From: Verrucomicrobiota bacterium
Lineage (GTDB): Bacteria > Verrucomicrobiota > Verrucomicrobiia > CAIQCK01
Direction of reading: 5' to 3'
Assembly (NCBI GenBank): GCA_016222825.1
Contig: JACRQF010000017.1
Location: 1-57,899 of the forward strand
Length of the DNA stretch: 57,899 nt
Shown: in pieces, positions 39,518 through 47,742 of the stretch
How positions within the stretch are numbered: position 1 is the first letter of the stretch
Layout: each line of letters opens with the position of its first letter
Notes under the pieces: generated by a model
Told to the model about the DNA's origin: nothing
Databases searched by the model: none
Seen by the model: the letters and a program-made list of their open reading frames with translations, nothing else
Program-made: the position numbers and the translations under genes

Positions 39518-41020
39518 ATGGCCTACCTTGGATGCGATGTTGGAACAACCGGAACGAAGGCCGTCGTGTTCGACAACGACGGCAACGTCCTCTCCTCAGC
39601 TTACCGCGAATACCGCCTGCTCACGTCCCAACGCGGTTGGGCCGAACTCGACCCCGTCGAAGTCGGCGACGCCGTCGAGGCCGTGCTCGGCGAGGCGGCC
39701 AGGAAGTCGCCCCAGCCGGTCGAGTCCATCGCGCTCTCGGCGTTGGGCGAGGCCATCACGCCGCTGGACGCCGTCGGCAAGCCGCTGGACAACACGGTGC
39801 TCTCGATGGACTCGCGCGCCACGGCGCAGAACGACAAGCTGCGGGAGCAGTTCGGCGCGAAGAAGTTCTTTGAGACCACCGGCCACCCGCTGCATCCGAT
39901 GCACACGATCAGCAAGTTGATCTGGTGGCGGGAGAACAAGCCGGAGATGTTCAAGCGCGCGGCGCGGTTCCTGGGATGGCAGGAGATTCCCGCGATGCGG
40001 CTGGGCGTGCCGGCGAAGGTGGATTACTCGCTCGCGTCGCGGCTCGGTATCTTTGACATCCGCAAGAAGCGGTGGTCGGAGCCGTTGATGGAGCTGGCCG
40101 GCGTCGAGGAGAAGCAGTTGCCGGAGGCCGTGCCGTCGGGCGCGGTGGTGGGCGAGATTCCAGCGAGCGTCTGCCAGAAGCTCGGCCTCGCCAAGGGCTG
40201 CGTGCTCGTTGCGGGCGGGCACGACCAGCCGTGCGCGGCGTTGGGCGCGGGCGTGGTGAAGCCCGGCCTCGCGGTGGACGGCTTGGGGACGGTGGAGTGC
40301 ATCACGGTGGCTTTCGATCACGCCATCACGGACGAGAACATGCTCGGCGGCAACCTCTGCTGCATGCCGCACGTGGTGGAGGACATGTATGCGTCGCTGG
40401 CGTTCAGCTTCGTGGCGGGCAGCCTGCTGCGCTGGTATCGCGACAACTTCGCCGAGGCGGAGAAGGCCGAGGCCGCGCGCACCGGCCGCGATGTCTATGC
40501 GATCATGGACGACCTCGCGTTGACCTCCAAGAATCCGCCGTTCATCGTGCCGCACTTCTTCGGCACCGGCACGCCGTATCTGGACTCGCACTCCAAGGGC
40601 ACCATCACCGGCCTCACGCTCGGCACGACCCGCGCGGACATGATCCGCGGCATCCTCGAGGGCGTGGCGTTCGAGATGCGGGTGAACCTGGAGATCCTGG
40701 CGAAGGCCGGCGTCCCGCTCGACGAGCTTCGTTGCACCGGCGGCGGCGCGAAGTCCCGCGGCTGGATGCAGCTCAAGGCGAACCTCTGGGGCAAGCGCCT
40801 CTGCACGCTCAACGCCACCGAAGGCGGCGCGCTCGCTTGCGCCATGCTCGGCGCGGTGGCCATTGGCAAGTTCAAGACGCTGAAGGAAGCTGTGGCGAAG
40901 TTCGTCCGCGTGACCGGCGCCTACGAACCGGACATGAAGGAGCACGCGCGCTACACGGAGCGCTATCAGGTCTACCGCGAACTGTATCCGCGGATGAAGG
41001 ACCTGCTGCACCGGATGTAG
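39518..41020 (+). CDS. FGGY-family carbohydrate kinase
   Basis: A 500-residue sugar kinase of the FGGY family (xylulose, gluconate, glycerol, fucose kinases). N-terminal ATP-binding GCDVGTTGTKAVVFD, the hinge GWAELDP, GGHDQPCAALGAG, and the C-terminal signature CTGGGAKSRGWMQLKANLWGK. The start at 39518 gives the canonical beginning; the frame is open for 56 codons upstream through repeat DNA. Substrate not assignable; xylulokinase-like is the nearest guess. Converges on hpt with only five bases between the stop codons. Confidence 0.88.
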   Translation: MAYLGCDVGTTGTKAVVFDNDGNVLSSAYREYRLLTSQRGWAELDPVEVGDAVEAVLGEAARKSPQPVESIALSALGEAITPLDAVGKPLDNTVLSMDSRATAQNDKLREQFGAKKFFETTGHPLHPMHTISKLIWWRENKPEMFKRAARFLGWQEIPAMRLGVPAKVDYSLASRLGIFDIRKKRWSEPLMELAGVEEKQLPEAVPSGAVVGEIPASVCQKLGLAKGCVLVAGGHDQPCAALGAGVVKPGLAVDGLGTVECITVAFDHAITDENMLGGNLCCMPHVVEDMYASLAFSFVAGSLLRWYRDNFAEAEKAEAARTGRDVYAIMDDLALTSKNPPFIVPHFFGTGTPYLDSHSKGTITGLTLGTTRADMIRGILEGVAFEMRVNLEILAKAGVPLDELRCTGGGAKSRGWMQLKANLWGKRLCTLNATEGGALACAMLGAVAIGKFKTLKEAVAKFVRVTGAYEPDMKEHARYTERYQVYRELYPRMKDLLHRM

Positions 41021-41025
41021 TCGCG

Positions 41026-41592
41026 TCACTCCGTGCCGCGGCTACGATAGATCTCCGGCTTCAGCACGGCGATGTAGGGGAGGTTGCGATAACGCTCGGC
41101 GAAGTCGAGGCCGTAGCCGACGACGAACTTGTCTGGAATCTCAAAGCCGGTGAAGTCGGCATGGATGTCCACCTCGCGTCGCGTGGGCTTGTCCAGCAGC
41201 ACACACGTGCGCACGCTCGCAGGCCGCTCGCGACGGATGCGGTCGCGGATCAGTTTCAACGTCCGGCCCGTGTCGAGGATGTCGTCCACGAGCAACACAT
41301 GTTGGCCCTTCAGCGGCAACTGCCACGGGCGGCGCGTGCGCACGCGGCCGCTCGACGTGGTGCTCGCGCCGTAGCTGCGCGCGACGATGCTGTCGAGCCG
41401 CGTCGGCATCGGCAGCCGGTGCAGCAGCTCACCGAGGAATACGATGCTGCCGTTGAGCACGGTGATGATCGTGACCTCCTCGCCGTCGTAGCAGCGGCCG
41501 ATGTCGCGCGCCAGCGTGGCGATTCGCTGGTGGATGCGCGGCTCGGTGATCAGCACTTCGGCGATATCCGGATGCGGGCGTAGCTTGGCCAT
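41026..41592 (-). CDS. hpt: hypoxanthine phosphoribosyltransferase
   Basis: A 188-residue purine-salvage enzyme converting hypoxanthine (and possibly guanine) to the nucleotide with PRPP. VLNGSIVFLGELLHRL near residue 50, the PRPP motif VLLVDDILDTGRTL at about 100-113, and the C-terminal DKPTRREVDIHADFTGFEIPDKFVVGYGLDF are family hallmarks. Last gene of the leftward block. Confidence 0.95.
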   Translation of the reverse strand: MAKLRPHPDIAEVLITEPRIHQRIATLARDIGRCYDGEEVTIITVLNGSIVFLGELLHRLPMPTRLDSIVARSYGASTTSSGRVRTRRPWQLPLKGQHVLLVDDILDTGRTLKLIRDRIRRERPASVRTCVLLDKPTRREVDIHADFTGFEIPDKFVVGYGLDFAERYRNLPYIAVLKPEIYRSRGTE

Positions 41593-41623
41593 GACTGGAT
41601 GCTAGCCGAGGATGCCGCAGGCG

Positions 41624-43399
41624 TCACGCGCGGAAGAGTTGGCCCATCCGCTTGCCGAGGGTCTTGCTCGCGATGAGGAGGCTGGCGGCCAGCAAGGCCA
41701 TGCCGAGCACGCCGAGTGCGCAGGCCACGGAGGGGGCGTTTGGGTCTACGCGGCCGATGAGTTGGTAGATGCCCTTTGTGATGGGAAAGTAGGCTTCCTT
41801 CATCGCCAGGATGAGGCTGTCGCTGACTTCCAGCATGGCGAAGGAGAAGGTCAGGATGGTGCCGGCGATGAGGTTCGCCATTACCAGCGGCAGCGTGATC
41901 TTCCGCATCGTCCGCAACGGCGACGCGCCGAGGTTCAACGAAGCTTCCTCCAGCGTCACGCTGGTCTGTTGCAGGCCCGCGACAGCGGCACGGACGATGT
42001 AGGGAAGGCGGCGCACCGAGTAGCTGATGATGAGAAGGAACGTGGGATTCGCCGAGGGATCAATGAAGTCATGCAGCCACTGATACCATGCTGGCGGCAG
42101 ACTCTTTGGGTTCATAGGGATGTTGAACGCGGCGACGTAGCCGAAGGCGAGCACAATACCGGGCAACGCCAGCGGCAGCATGGCTATGGCATCGAGTAGG
42201 CTCGCGCACGGCACGCGCCGCCGCGTGATGAGCCACGCGATCATGACGCCGAGGCCGAGGTCGAGGAACGCGCTCAACGAGGAGAAGAAAAGGCTGTTGC
42301 GGATTGATGAGAGAGTCAGCGGATGACGGAACACCTCGCCGTAAAATTGCGTCGTCATCTGGTCGGGCAGGATGCTCATGAACCAGTGCGACGCGAAGGA
42401 CTGAACGACAACGCTGGCGTGCGGCAGCAGCGACACGATGATCAGCCCAATCGTTCCACCGTAAATCAGCCAGCGGAGCCGCGGCGGCGCGGGCGTCTCG
42501 GCACCGGCAGTGTGGCCGCGCGCCATCATCTGGTAGCTTTTCTCGCCGGTGATCCACTTGGAGACGAGGAACAGGACGAACGTGAGCAGCAGGACGAGGA
42601 TGACGAGCGTGAAGGCGAACGGGTTTGTGCCAACCTCAACGACCTTGTCATAAATCTGCACGGCGACGACGCGGTTGTAGCCAATGAGCAGCGGCGTGCC
42701 GAGGTCGGTGAAGGCAAAGATGAAGACGATGATTGCGCCTGCGAAATAGCCGGGCATCACCAGCGGCAGCGTGATGGTGCGGAAGAGCCGCCAGCCGCCC
42801 GCGCCGAGGTTCTCCGCCGCCTCGCGCAACGTCGGGTCCACGTTGGCCATCGCAGCGGTGACGTTGAGGAACATGATGGGATAGACGTGCAGCACACCGA
42901 GGATGACGACGCCCCAAAAGCCGCCCGCGCCGAGCCAGTCAATCCCGTTCTCGATCGGCACGAGTCCGAGCTTGTCGAGCAGCAGGTTCAGCGAGCCGAA
43001 GCGGGCAAAGACCTGTTTGACGCCGATGGCGCCAACGAACGGCGGCATGATCATTGGCACGAGCAGCAGGCCACTCAGGAGCGTCTTGCCGGGGAAGCTG
43101 TAGCGCGAAAACCAGTGCGCCACCGGCAGCGTGATGAGCGTTGTCAGCGCGGTGATGACGATGCCGAGTATGAAGCTGTTGGCGAGACATTCGAGTTGGA
43201 ACGGGCTGCTGAAGAAGAGCCGGAAGAATTCCAGCGTGAAGCCGCCCGCCGGCCAGAACGCCGCCTTGAACATGTAGCCGAGCGGATAGAAGAGGAAGAG
43301 GCCGAAGAAGAGCGCGAGGAAGACGAGGGACGCGGCGCTGGCGGGCGTAATCCGTGATCCGTGATCCGTGATCCGTTGTTTGACGTGAGACCCTGTCAT
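41624..43399 (-). CDS. ABC transporter permease, two fused transmembrane domains (FbpB-like)
   Basis: About 591 residues, with two copies of the BPD_transp_1 membrane domain, each around six helices; EAA-type loops are EAAENLGAGGWRLFRTITLPLV and EEASLNLGASPLRTMRKITLPLV. Such fused permeases belong to iron(III)-, 2-aminoethylphosphonate- or polyamine-type importers. Start uncertain: the ATG at 43399 is given, while a GTG at 43438 would add 13 residues; in both cases the N-terminal region up to about RITDHGSRIT is encoded by a heptamer repeat (43349-43438). Downstream of the ATPase and binding-protein genes. Confidence 0.88.
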   Translation of the reverse strand: MTGSHVKQRITDHGSRITPASAASLVFLALFFGLFLFYPLGYMFKAAFWPAGGFTLEFFRLFFSSPFQLECLANSFILGIVITALTTLITLPVAHWFSRYSFPGKTLLSGLLLVPMIMPPFVGAIGVKQVFARFGSLNLLLDKLGLVPIENGIDWLGAGGFWGVVILGVLHVYPIMFLNVTAAMANVDPTLREAAENLGAGGWRLFRTITLPLVMPGYFAGAIIVFIFAFTDLGTPLLIGYNRVVAVQIYDKVVEVGTNPFAFTLVILVLLLTFVLFLVSKWITGEKSYQMMARGHTAGAETPAPPRLRWLIYGGTIGLIIVSLLPHASVVVQSFASHWFMSILPDQMTTQFYGEVFRHPLTLSSIRNSLFFSSLSAFLDLGLGVMIAWLITRRRVPCASLLDAIAMLPLALPGIVLAFGYVAAFNIPMNPKSLPPAWYQWLHDFIDPSANPTFLLIISYSVRRLPYIVRAAVAGLQQTSVTLEEASLNLGASPLRTMRKITLPLVMANLIAGTILTFSFAMLEVSDSLILAMKEAYFPITKGIYQLIGRVDPNAPSVACALGVLGMALLAASLLIASKTLGKRMGQLFRA

Positions 43400-43438
43400 G
43401 TTGAGATCACGATTTACGAGTTTCGAGTCACGAATCAC
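43349..43438. repeat. heptamer inverted repeat at the ATPase end / permease start
   Basis: Left arm 43349-43377 has exact ATCCGTG units; right arm 43404-43438 has ATTTACG/AGTCACG units, the reverse complement type. It covers the stop codon of the ATPase gene and the translated start of the permease gene. Confidence 0.75.
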
Positions 43439-44490
43439 GCCTTCAACAGAATAACGTCCTCAGGCCGCACGGCCAGCGTCAGTTCCTCACCTGGGCGGCG
43501 AACGGTTTCGGGGTTGGTCTCCAGCGCGCGCAATGGTTGGCCATCGGGCAGCGTGAGTGTGTAGTGCTCGATCTCGCCAAGGTAGGTGGCGCGTTGGACC
43601 GTGGCGTGAACAAGGTTGGCCGCAGCGCCGCTGCGCGTCGGTGTCAGGGCTTCGGGGCGGATGCCGCAGGTGACTGTCTGGCCGGCCTGGAAACCTTCGC
43701 CGCGGCTCATGAGCGTGCCGTAGGCCGTGGCGACTGCAACTTCACCATTCGCTGCTCGTTCGACCTTGCCTTCGATGAAGTTCATCTCGCCGATGAAGTC
43801 GGCCACGAAGCGGCTGTTCGGCGTGCGGTAGATTTCGTGCGGTGTGCCGACCTGCACAAGCCGTCCAGCGTTCATCACGCCGATGCGGTCGGCCATCGAA
43901 AGCGCCTCTTTCTGGTCGTGCGTAACGTAGAGCATCGTCTGACGCGTCTCACAGTGGATGCGGGTGATCTCTTCGCGCGTTTCCAGCCGCAGCTTGGCGT
44001 CGAGGTTGGAAAGCGGTTCATCGAGCAGGAGGATGCCGGGGTTGATGACGAGCGCGCGGGCGAGGGCAACGCGCTGTTGCTGGCCGCCGCTGAGTTGGGT
44101 GGGGGAGCGGTCGGCCAGTTCGCCCATGCGCACGATGGCGAGCGCATCACGGACGCGGCGCTGCTTCTCGTCGCGGGAGACGCCGCGCACGTCGAGGCCG
44201 TAGGCGACGTTCTCGGCAACGGTCATGTGCGGCCAGAGGGCGTAGTTCTGGAAAACCATGCCCGTGTTGCGCTTGTTCGGTGGTGTGTCGTTGACGCGCT
44301 GGCCGTCGAAGAGCACGTCGCCGCCATCCGGGGCGTAGAAACCCGCGATGAGCCGCAGGACGGTGGTCTTGCCGCAGCCGCTCGGCCCCAGCAGGAAGAA
44401 CAACTCGCCGTCGCGGATGTCGAACGTCACGTTGTCAACGGCAACGGTCTTGCCGAACCCCTTGCTGACTCCTTGGATGGAAACCTTCAT
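43435..44490 (-). CDS. ABC transporter ATP-binding protein (FbpC/PotA-like)
   Basis: A 351-residue importer ATPase. Walker A GPSGCGKTT (about 35-43), Q-loop FQNYALWPHMTV, signature LSGGQQQRVALARAL, Walker B ILLLDEPLSNLD, switch His in YVTHDQKEAL, then a C-terminal TOBE-like regulatory domain (about 240-351). The start ATG 44490 overlaps the stop of the binding protein gene (ATGA) and gives MKVSIQGVSKGFGKT. Specificity is set by the binding protein and is not certain. Confidence 0.93.
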   Translation of the reverse strand: MKVSIQGVSKGFGKTVAVDNVTFDIRDGELFFLLGPSGCGKTTVLRLIAGFYAPDGGDVLFDGQRVNDTPPNKRNTGMVFQNYALWPHMTVAENVAYGLDVRGVSRDEKQRRVRDALAIVRMGELADRSPTQLSGGQQQRVALARALVINPGILLLDEPLSNLDAKLRLETREEITRIHCETRQTMLYVTHDQKEALSMADRIGVMNAGRLVQVGTPHEIYRTPNSRFVADFIGEMNFIEGKVERAANGEVAVATAYGTLMSRGEGFQAGQTVTCGIRPEALTPTRSGAAANLVHATVQRATYLGEIEHYTLTLPDGQPLRALETNPETVRRPGEELTLAVRPEDVILLKA

Positions 44491-45863
44491 TGTGCTGTTG
44501 CTGCGATACGGCGGAACTTGTCGCGCGCCCAGACCTGCCACTCGATGCTCTTGCGACCGCGCATCAGCGGATCCTTCCACTTGCCGGCGGAGAGTTTTAT
44601 GACATCGTCCTCATTTAGCGGCAGCCGCGACAGCTCCGCGACGGCGCCGGGGTCGTCCCACTGGCCGCGGGCGATCATCGCGCGCCACGCTGCGACGAGT
44701 TCCTGATGCACGTCAATGATGCACGCGCCGAACAGGTCATTAACGATCTGCCAACGGTCACCGCCTTTCTTGGGATCGTAGCGGAAGGCGATGGGCAACT
44801 CAAACGGGTTTACGGGCACGACGGTGAGGCCGCGCAGCTTCTGGTAAAGCGCAGGCACGACGCACATGCGCTCGATGTTGAAGTCGCGCGGGCCGCCGGG
44901 CCGGCCGCGCGGGATCATCCAAAGCGACTGGCCTTCGTCACTGAGCAGGTAGTTGACGAACCTCTCCGCAAGCTGCCGGTGGCGCGCTCCGCGAAAGATG
45001 CCGACGCAATCGGGGTTCATCGCGATGACCTCAGGCGGCTGGATGTAGGCCATGTTCTCCGGCCCCTCGCGACCGACCTGCATGAGCGCGTAGAAATCAA
45101 TCGCCATCGCGTAGGCGACGTTGCCGAGGCTGGCTTCCTTCACGGTTGTTGGCGCGGTGCCGTGGAAGTTGCGGGTGTTGGCGCAAATTCGCGTGATGAC
45201 CTGCCAGCCGCGCTCCCAGCCGTAGGCTTGCAGGATCAGCTCAAACGACATGTGGATACTGCCGGTCTTGCGCAAATCGCCGCCGCCAACCCAGCCGAGC
45301 AGTTCAGGGCGGCAGAGGTCGGACCAATGCCGCACCGGCGGCAGTTTCATCCGCTCGATGACGCGCTTGTTCGCGCAGATGCCGAAGGTGGAAACCGCGG
45401 TGCCGAACCATTCGTGCGCTGGGTCAAACATCGGCACGCCGCCGACCTCGGCGGGAATCCGCGCGAGTGTCTCTGCCGGCGGATCGTGGCGGCGAAGGAA
45501 GCGTTTCTTCTGCAACTCAAAGTAGGGATCAATCCCGCCGCCCCACGCGACATCGAGATCGCCGCCGTTGGGATTGGCGGCGAAACGGCTGTCCACGTAG
45601 CGCAACAGGTCGCTGGTGCCGCCCACGTCACGCCAGTCAATCGTCACCGGTGTCCCGAAATGCTGTCGGTGCCAGTTGCTGAAGGCCCGCTCGTATTCGC
45701 GCTTGATGCCTTCCCAGTGCGGCGTGATGACGATGAGCGTGTTGTCCGCTGCAAACGCGCTGGCGAGTGCAAAGGCCATGCTCACAAACCAGACGATGAA
45801 ATAGGAAGCCCCGACTTTGTAGCCGGGGCTGTCCGTAACGGTTTGTGATGGCGCGCTGTTCAT
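44487..45863 (-). CDS. ABC transporter substrate-binding protein (iron/polyamine type 1 fold)
   Basis: A 458-residue periplasmic binding protein, longer than the usual 330-370. It has a hydrophobic export segment FIVWFVSMAFALASAFA (about 23-39) preceded by 22 residues, part of which (SPGYKVGAS) comes from a palindromic repeat. The mature part starts with DNTLIVITPHWEGIKREYERAF and contains VDWRDVGGTSDLLRYV-like and DLDVAWGGGIDPYFELQ segments, a family trait of FbpA/FutA-like proteins. Start ATG 45863 is preferred over an upstream TTG. First gene of the importer unit. Confidence 0.85.
   Translation of the reverse strand: MNSAPSQTVTDSPGYKVGASYFIVWFVSMAFALASAFAADNTLIVITPHWEGIKREYERAFSNWHRQHFGTPVTIDWRDVGGTSDLLRYVDSRFAANPNGGDLDVAWGGGIDPYFELQKKRFLRRHDPPAETLARIPAEVGGVPMFDPAHEWFGTAVSTFGICANKRVIERMKLPPVRHWSDLCRPELLGWVGGGDLRKTGSIHMSFELILQAYGWERGWQVITRICANTRNFHGTAPTTVKEASLGNVAYAMAIDFYALMQVGREGPENMAYIQPPEVIAMNPDCVGIFRGARHRQLAERFVNYLLSDEGQSLWMIPRGRPGGPRDFNIERMCVVPALYQKLRGLTVVPVNPFELPIAFRYDPKKGGDRWQIVNDLFGACIIDVHQELVAAWRAMIARGQWDDPGAVAELSRLPLNEDDVIKLSAGKWKDPLMRGRKSIEWQVWARDKFRRIAATAQ
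45807..45830. repeat. palindromic repeat in the leader of the binding protein gene
   Basis: AGCCCCG (45807-45813) and CGGGGCT (45824-45830) form a 7-bp stem around ACTTTGTAGC. Read in frame it supplies SPGYKVGA ahead of the export signal. Confidence 0.6.
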
Positions 45864-45864
45864 G

Positions 45865-46554
45865 TCAGTCGTCGTGGCTGGAGCGGTTCGCAAGGAAAAT
45901 CCATTTGCTCAACTCCAGCACGGAGACCAACAGGCCCGCGACGTAGGTGAGCGCAGCGGCGCTGAGCACCTTGCGCACGCCGGTCGCTTCGTCGGCGGAG
46001 AGGATGCCCATGCCGGCGAGATGTTTCTTGGCGCGGCTGCTGGCGTCGTATTCCACCGGCAGCGTGATGAGTTGGAACAACACGAAAGCCGAGAACAGCC
46101 AGATGGCCAGGCTCATCAGGAAACCAAGCTGCATGAACAACCCGACCATGAAGATCAGTGGTGCCGCCGCCGAGCCGAACTGCGTGACGGGAATAATGGC
46201 CATCCGCAGGTTCATGGGCGCGTAGGCGACCTTGTGTTGGATCGCGTGGCCGGTCTCGTGCGCGGCGACGCCGACCGCGGCCAGCGACGTTCCGTGAAAA
46301 ATGTCCGTGGAGAGATTCACGGAGCGGTCACGCGGGTCGTAGTGGTCGGTCAGATGCCCTTCGACCTCGCGCACTGGCACTGTCTGAAGCCCCTCGCGGT
46401 CGAGAATGTAGCGCGCCACTTCCGCGCCGGTCAGGCCGGATGCGGCTTCCACCTGTGAGAACCGGCTGTAGGTTGAATGAAGTTTGATCTGGCTCCAGAT
46501 CGTGATGATCAGGGCCGGAATCATGAACATCAGATCATACGGTCCAAATATCAT
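45865..46554 (-). CDS. membrane zinc metalloprotease, YugP/peptidase_2 family
   Basis: A 229-residue membrane protein of the neutral zinc metallopeptidase family (YugP). The zinc helix is AAHETGHAIQHKVAYAPMNLR (HExxH form HETGH), with a further ligand expected in ITLPVEYDASSRAK. It has an N-terminal helix and about three in the C-terminal half. Role in bacteria is poorly known, probably membrane protein quality control. One base separates its stop from the start of the binding protein gene. Confidence 0.9.
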   Translation of the reverse strand: MIFGPYDLMFMIPALIITIWSQIKLHSTYSRFSQVEAASGLTGAEVARYILDREGLQTVPVREVEGHLTDHYDPRDRSVNLSTDIFHGTSLAAVGVAAHETGHAIQHKVAYAPMNLRMAIIPVTQFGSAAAPLIFMVGLFMQLGFLMSLAIWLFSAFVLFQLITLPVEYDASSRAKKHLAGMGILSADEATGVRKVLSAAALTYVAGLLVSVLELSKWIFLANRSSHDD

Positions 46555-46599
46555 GTCTCTCTCTTTCCTTTCAGTGCGCTTGAACGTAGCGACGCGATT

Positions 46600-47742
46600 T
46601 CAGATTTCAAGCGCAACCGGAAAGTTGGACAGCAGACGGCAGCCTTTCGCTGTAACCAGAACGACATCTTCGATGCGGATGCCGCCGATGCCGGGGTAGT
46701 AGAGGCCCGGCTCGACCGTGACAACGTGGCCGGCGCGCAGGCGGCAGGGGACGGTGCCCATGCGCGGCGCCTCGTGGACTTGCAGGCCGAGGCCGTGGCC
46801 GGTCCCGTGGAAGAAGCCTTGTTGGCGGGCAGAGGATTTTGGATTTGGGGAAGCCGTGCCGGTCTTGTAGCCCCGCTCGTCGAAGACCTTCTGCACGGCG
46901 CGGTGGACGGTGTGGCCGTCTATGCCGCTGCGGATGGTCTTGATAGCGGCTTGCTGCGCGTCGCGGACGGCCTCGAATTGGCGATGCACCGCTTCGCTGG
47001 CCTTGCCGCGGACGACGGTGCGAGTCATGTCGCCGTAGTAACCGGTGCGCTCGTCGCGGGGGAACACGTCGAGGATGATGGCCTGGTTGGCGCGGAGAGG
47101 GCCGCTGCCGCCGTCGTGCGGGTCGCACGCCTGGTCGCCGCCGGCAACAATGGTGTGTGCGCCCAGACCGCCGAGCCGGATCATGGCGATGTTGATCTCC
47201 GCGCGAACGCGCTCGCTGGTGAGCACAGAGCCGCCGAGCATGAGGCGGCCGTCTTTGGCGATACGCGAGGCGCGAATCATGGCGATGCCGGCGGCGATGC
47301 CGGCTTCGGTTGTGCGCAGGGCGCGCTCGATGGCTCGCACCTCGTCGGGGCGCTTGAGTTCGCGTTGGGGAAAGACGGGCGTGTCGTCGGTCCAGACGCG
47401 GATGCGGTGCTGGCGGAGTTGCTCGGCGTGGACGAGCGAGAAGTTCGCCGGGACGCGCGCGGCGCGAATGCCACGGCGGCGGAAGATCGTCGCAACGATG
47501 TCGGCGAACTTCGGGCGGCGGCCGAGCTGTTTCTCCAGCGGCTTCGTGATCTCGGTCATCGAGATGACTTCATCCACGTGCGCTTCATGCTTGGCGCGGT
47601 CAATCTCCAGGTCGCTCATCACGACGCTGCTCTTGCCGCGATGGCGGAAATAGACGAAGGCGTCGGGCGCAAACATGCCGGTCGCGTAAAGCATGTTCGC
47701 GTCGCGCTCGCTGTCGGCGATGATCAGGAGGGTGTCGCTCAT
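46600..47742 (-). CDS. M24 peptidase (Xaa-Pro aminopeptidase-like)
   Basis: A 380-residue M24 metallopeptidase (pita-bread fold). Creatinase-type N-terminal domain to about 140; catalytic domain with metal ligands Asp in AIILDVFPRDE and YGDMTRTVV, His in GTGHGLGLQVHE, Glu in TVEPGLYYP and Glu in GIRIEDVV. Cleaves N-terminal residues before proline, if it is a true aminopeptidase P. A short segment SPNPKSSAR before QGFFHGTGHG appears inserted and coincides with two 7-base units. Stop overlaps none; start overlaps the cyclase gene end (ATGA). Confidence 0.9.
   Translation of the reverse strand: MSDTLLIIADSERDANMLYATGMFAPDAFVYFRHRGKSSVVMSDLEIDRAKHEAHVDEVISMTEITKPLEKQLGRRPKFADIVATIFRRRGIRAARVPANFSLVHAEQLRQHRIRVWTDDTPVFPQRELKRPDEVRAIERALRTTEAGIAAGIAMIRASRIAKDGRLMLGGSVLTSERVRAEINIAMIRLGGLGAHTIVAGGDQACDPHDGGSGPLRANQAIILDVFPRDERTGYYGDMTRTVVRGKASEAVHRQFEAVRDAQQAAIKTIRSGIDGHTVHRAVQKVFDERGYKTGTASPNPKSSARQQGFFHGTGHGLGLQVHEAPRMGTVPCRLRAGHVVTVEPGLYYPGIGGIRIEDVVLVTAKGCRLLSNFPVALEI
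46834..46847. repeat. two heptamer units inside the M24 peptidase gene
   Basis: GGATTTT and GGATTTG in tandem, an AT-rich patch in a GC-rich gene, encoding part of an apparent small insertion. Weak on its own; included because the period matches the other heptamer arrays. Confidence 0.35.
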
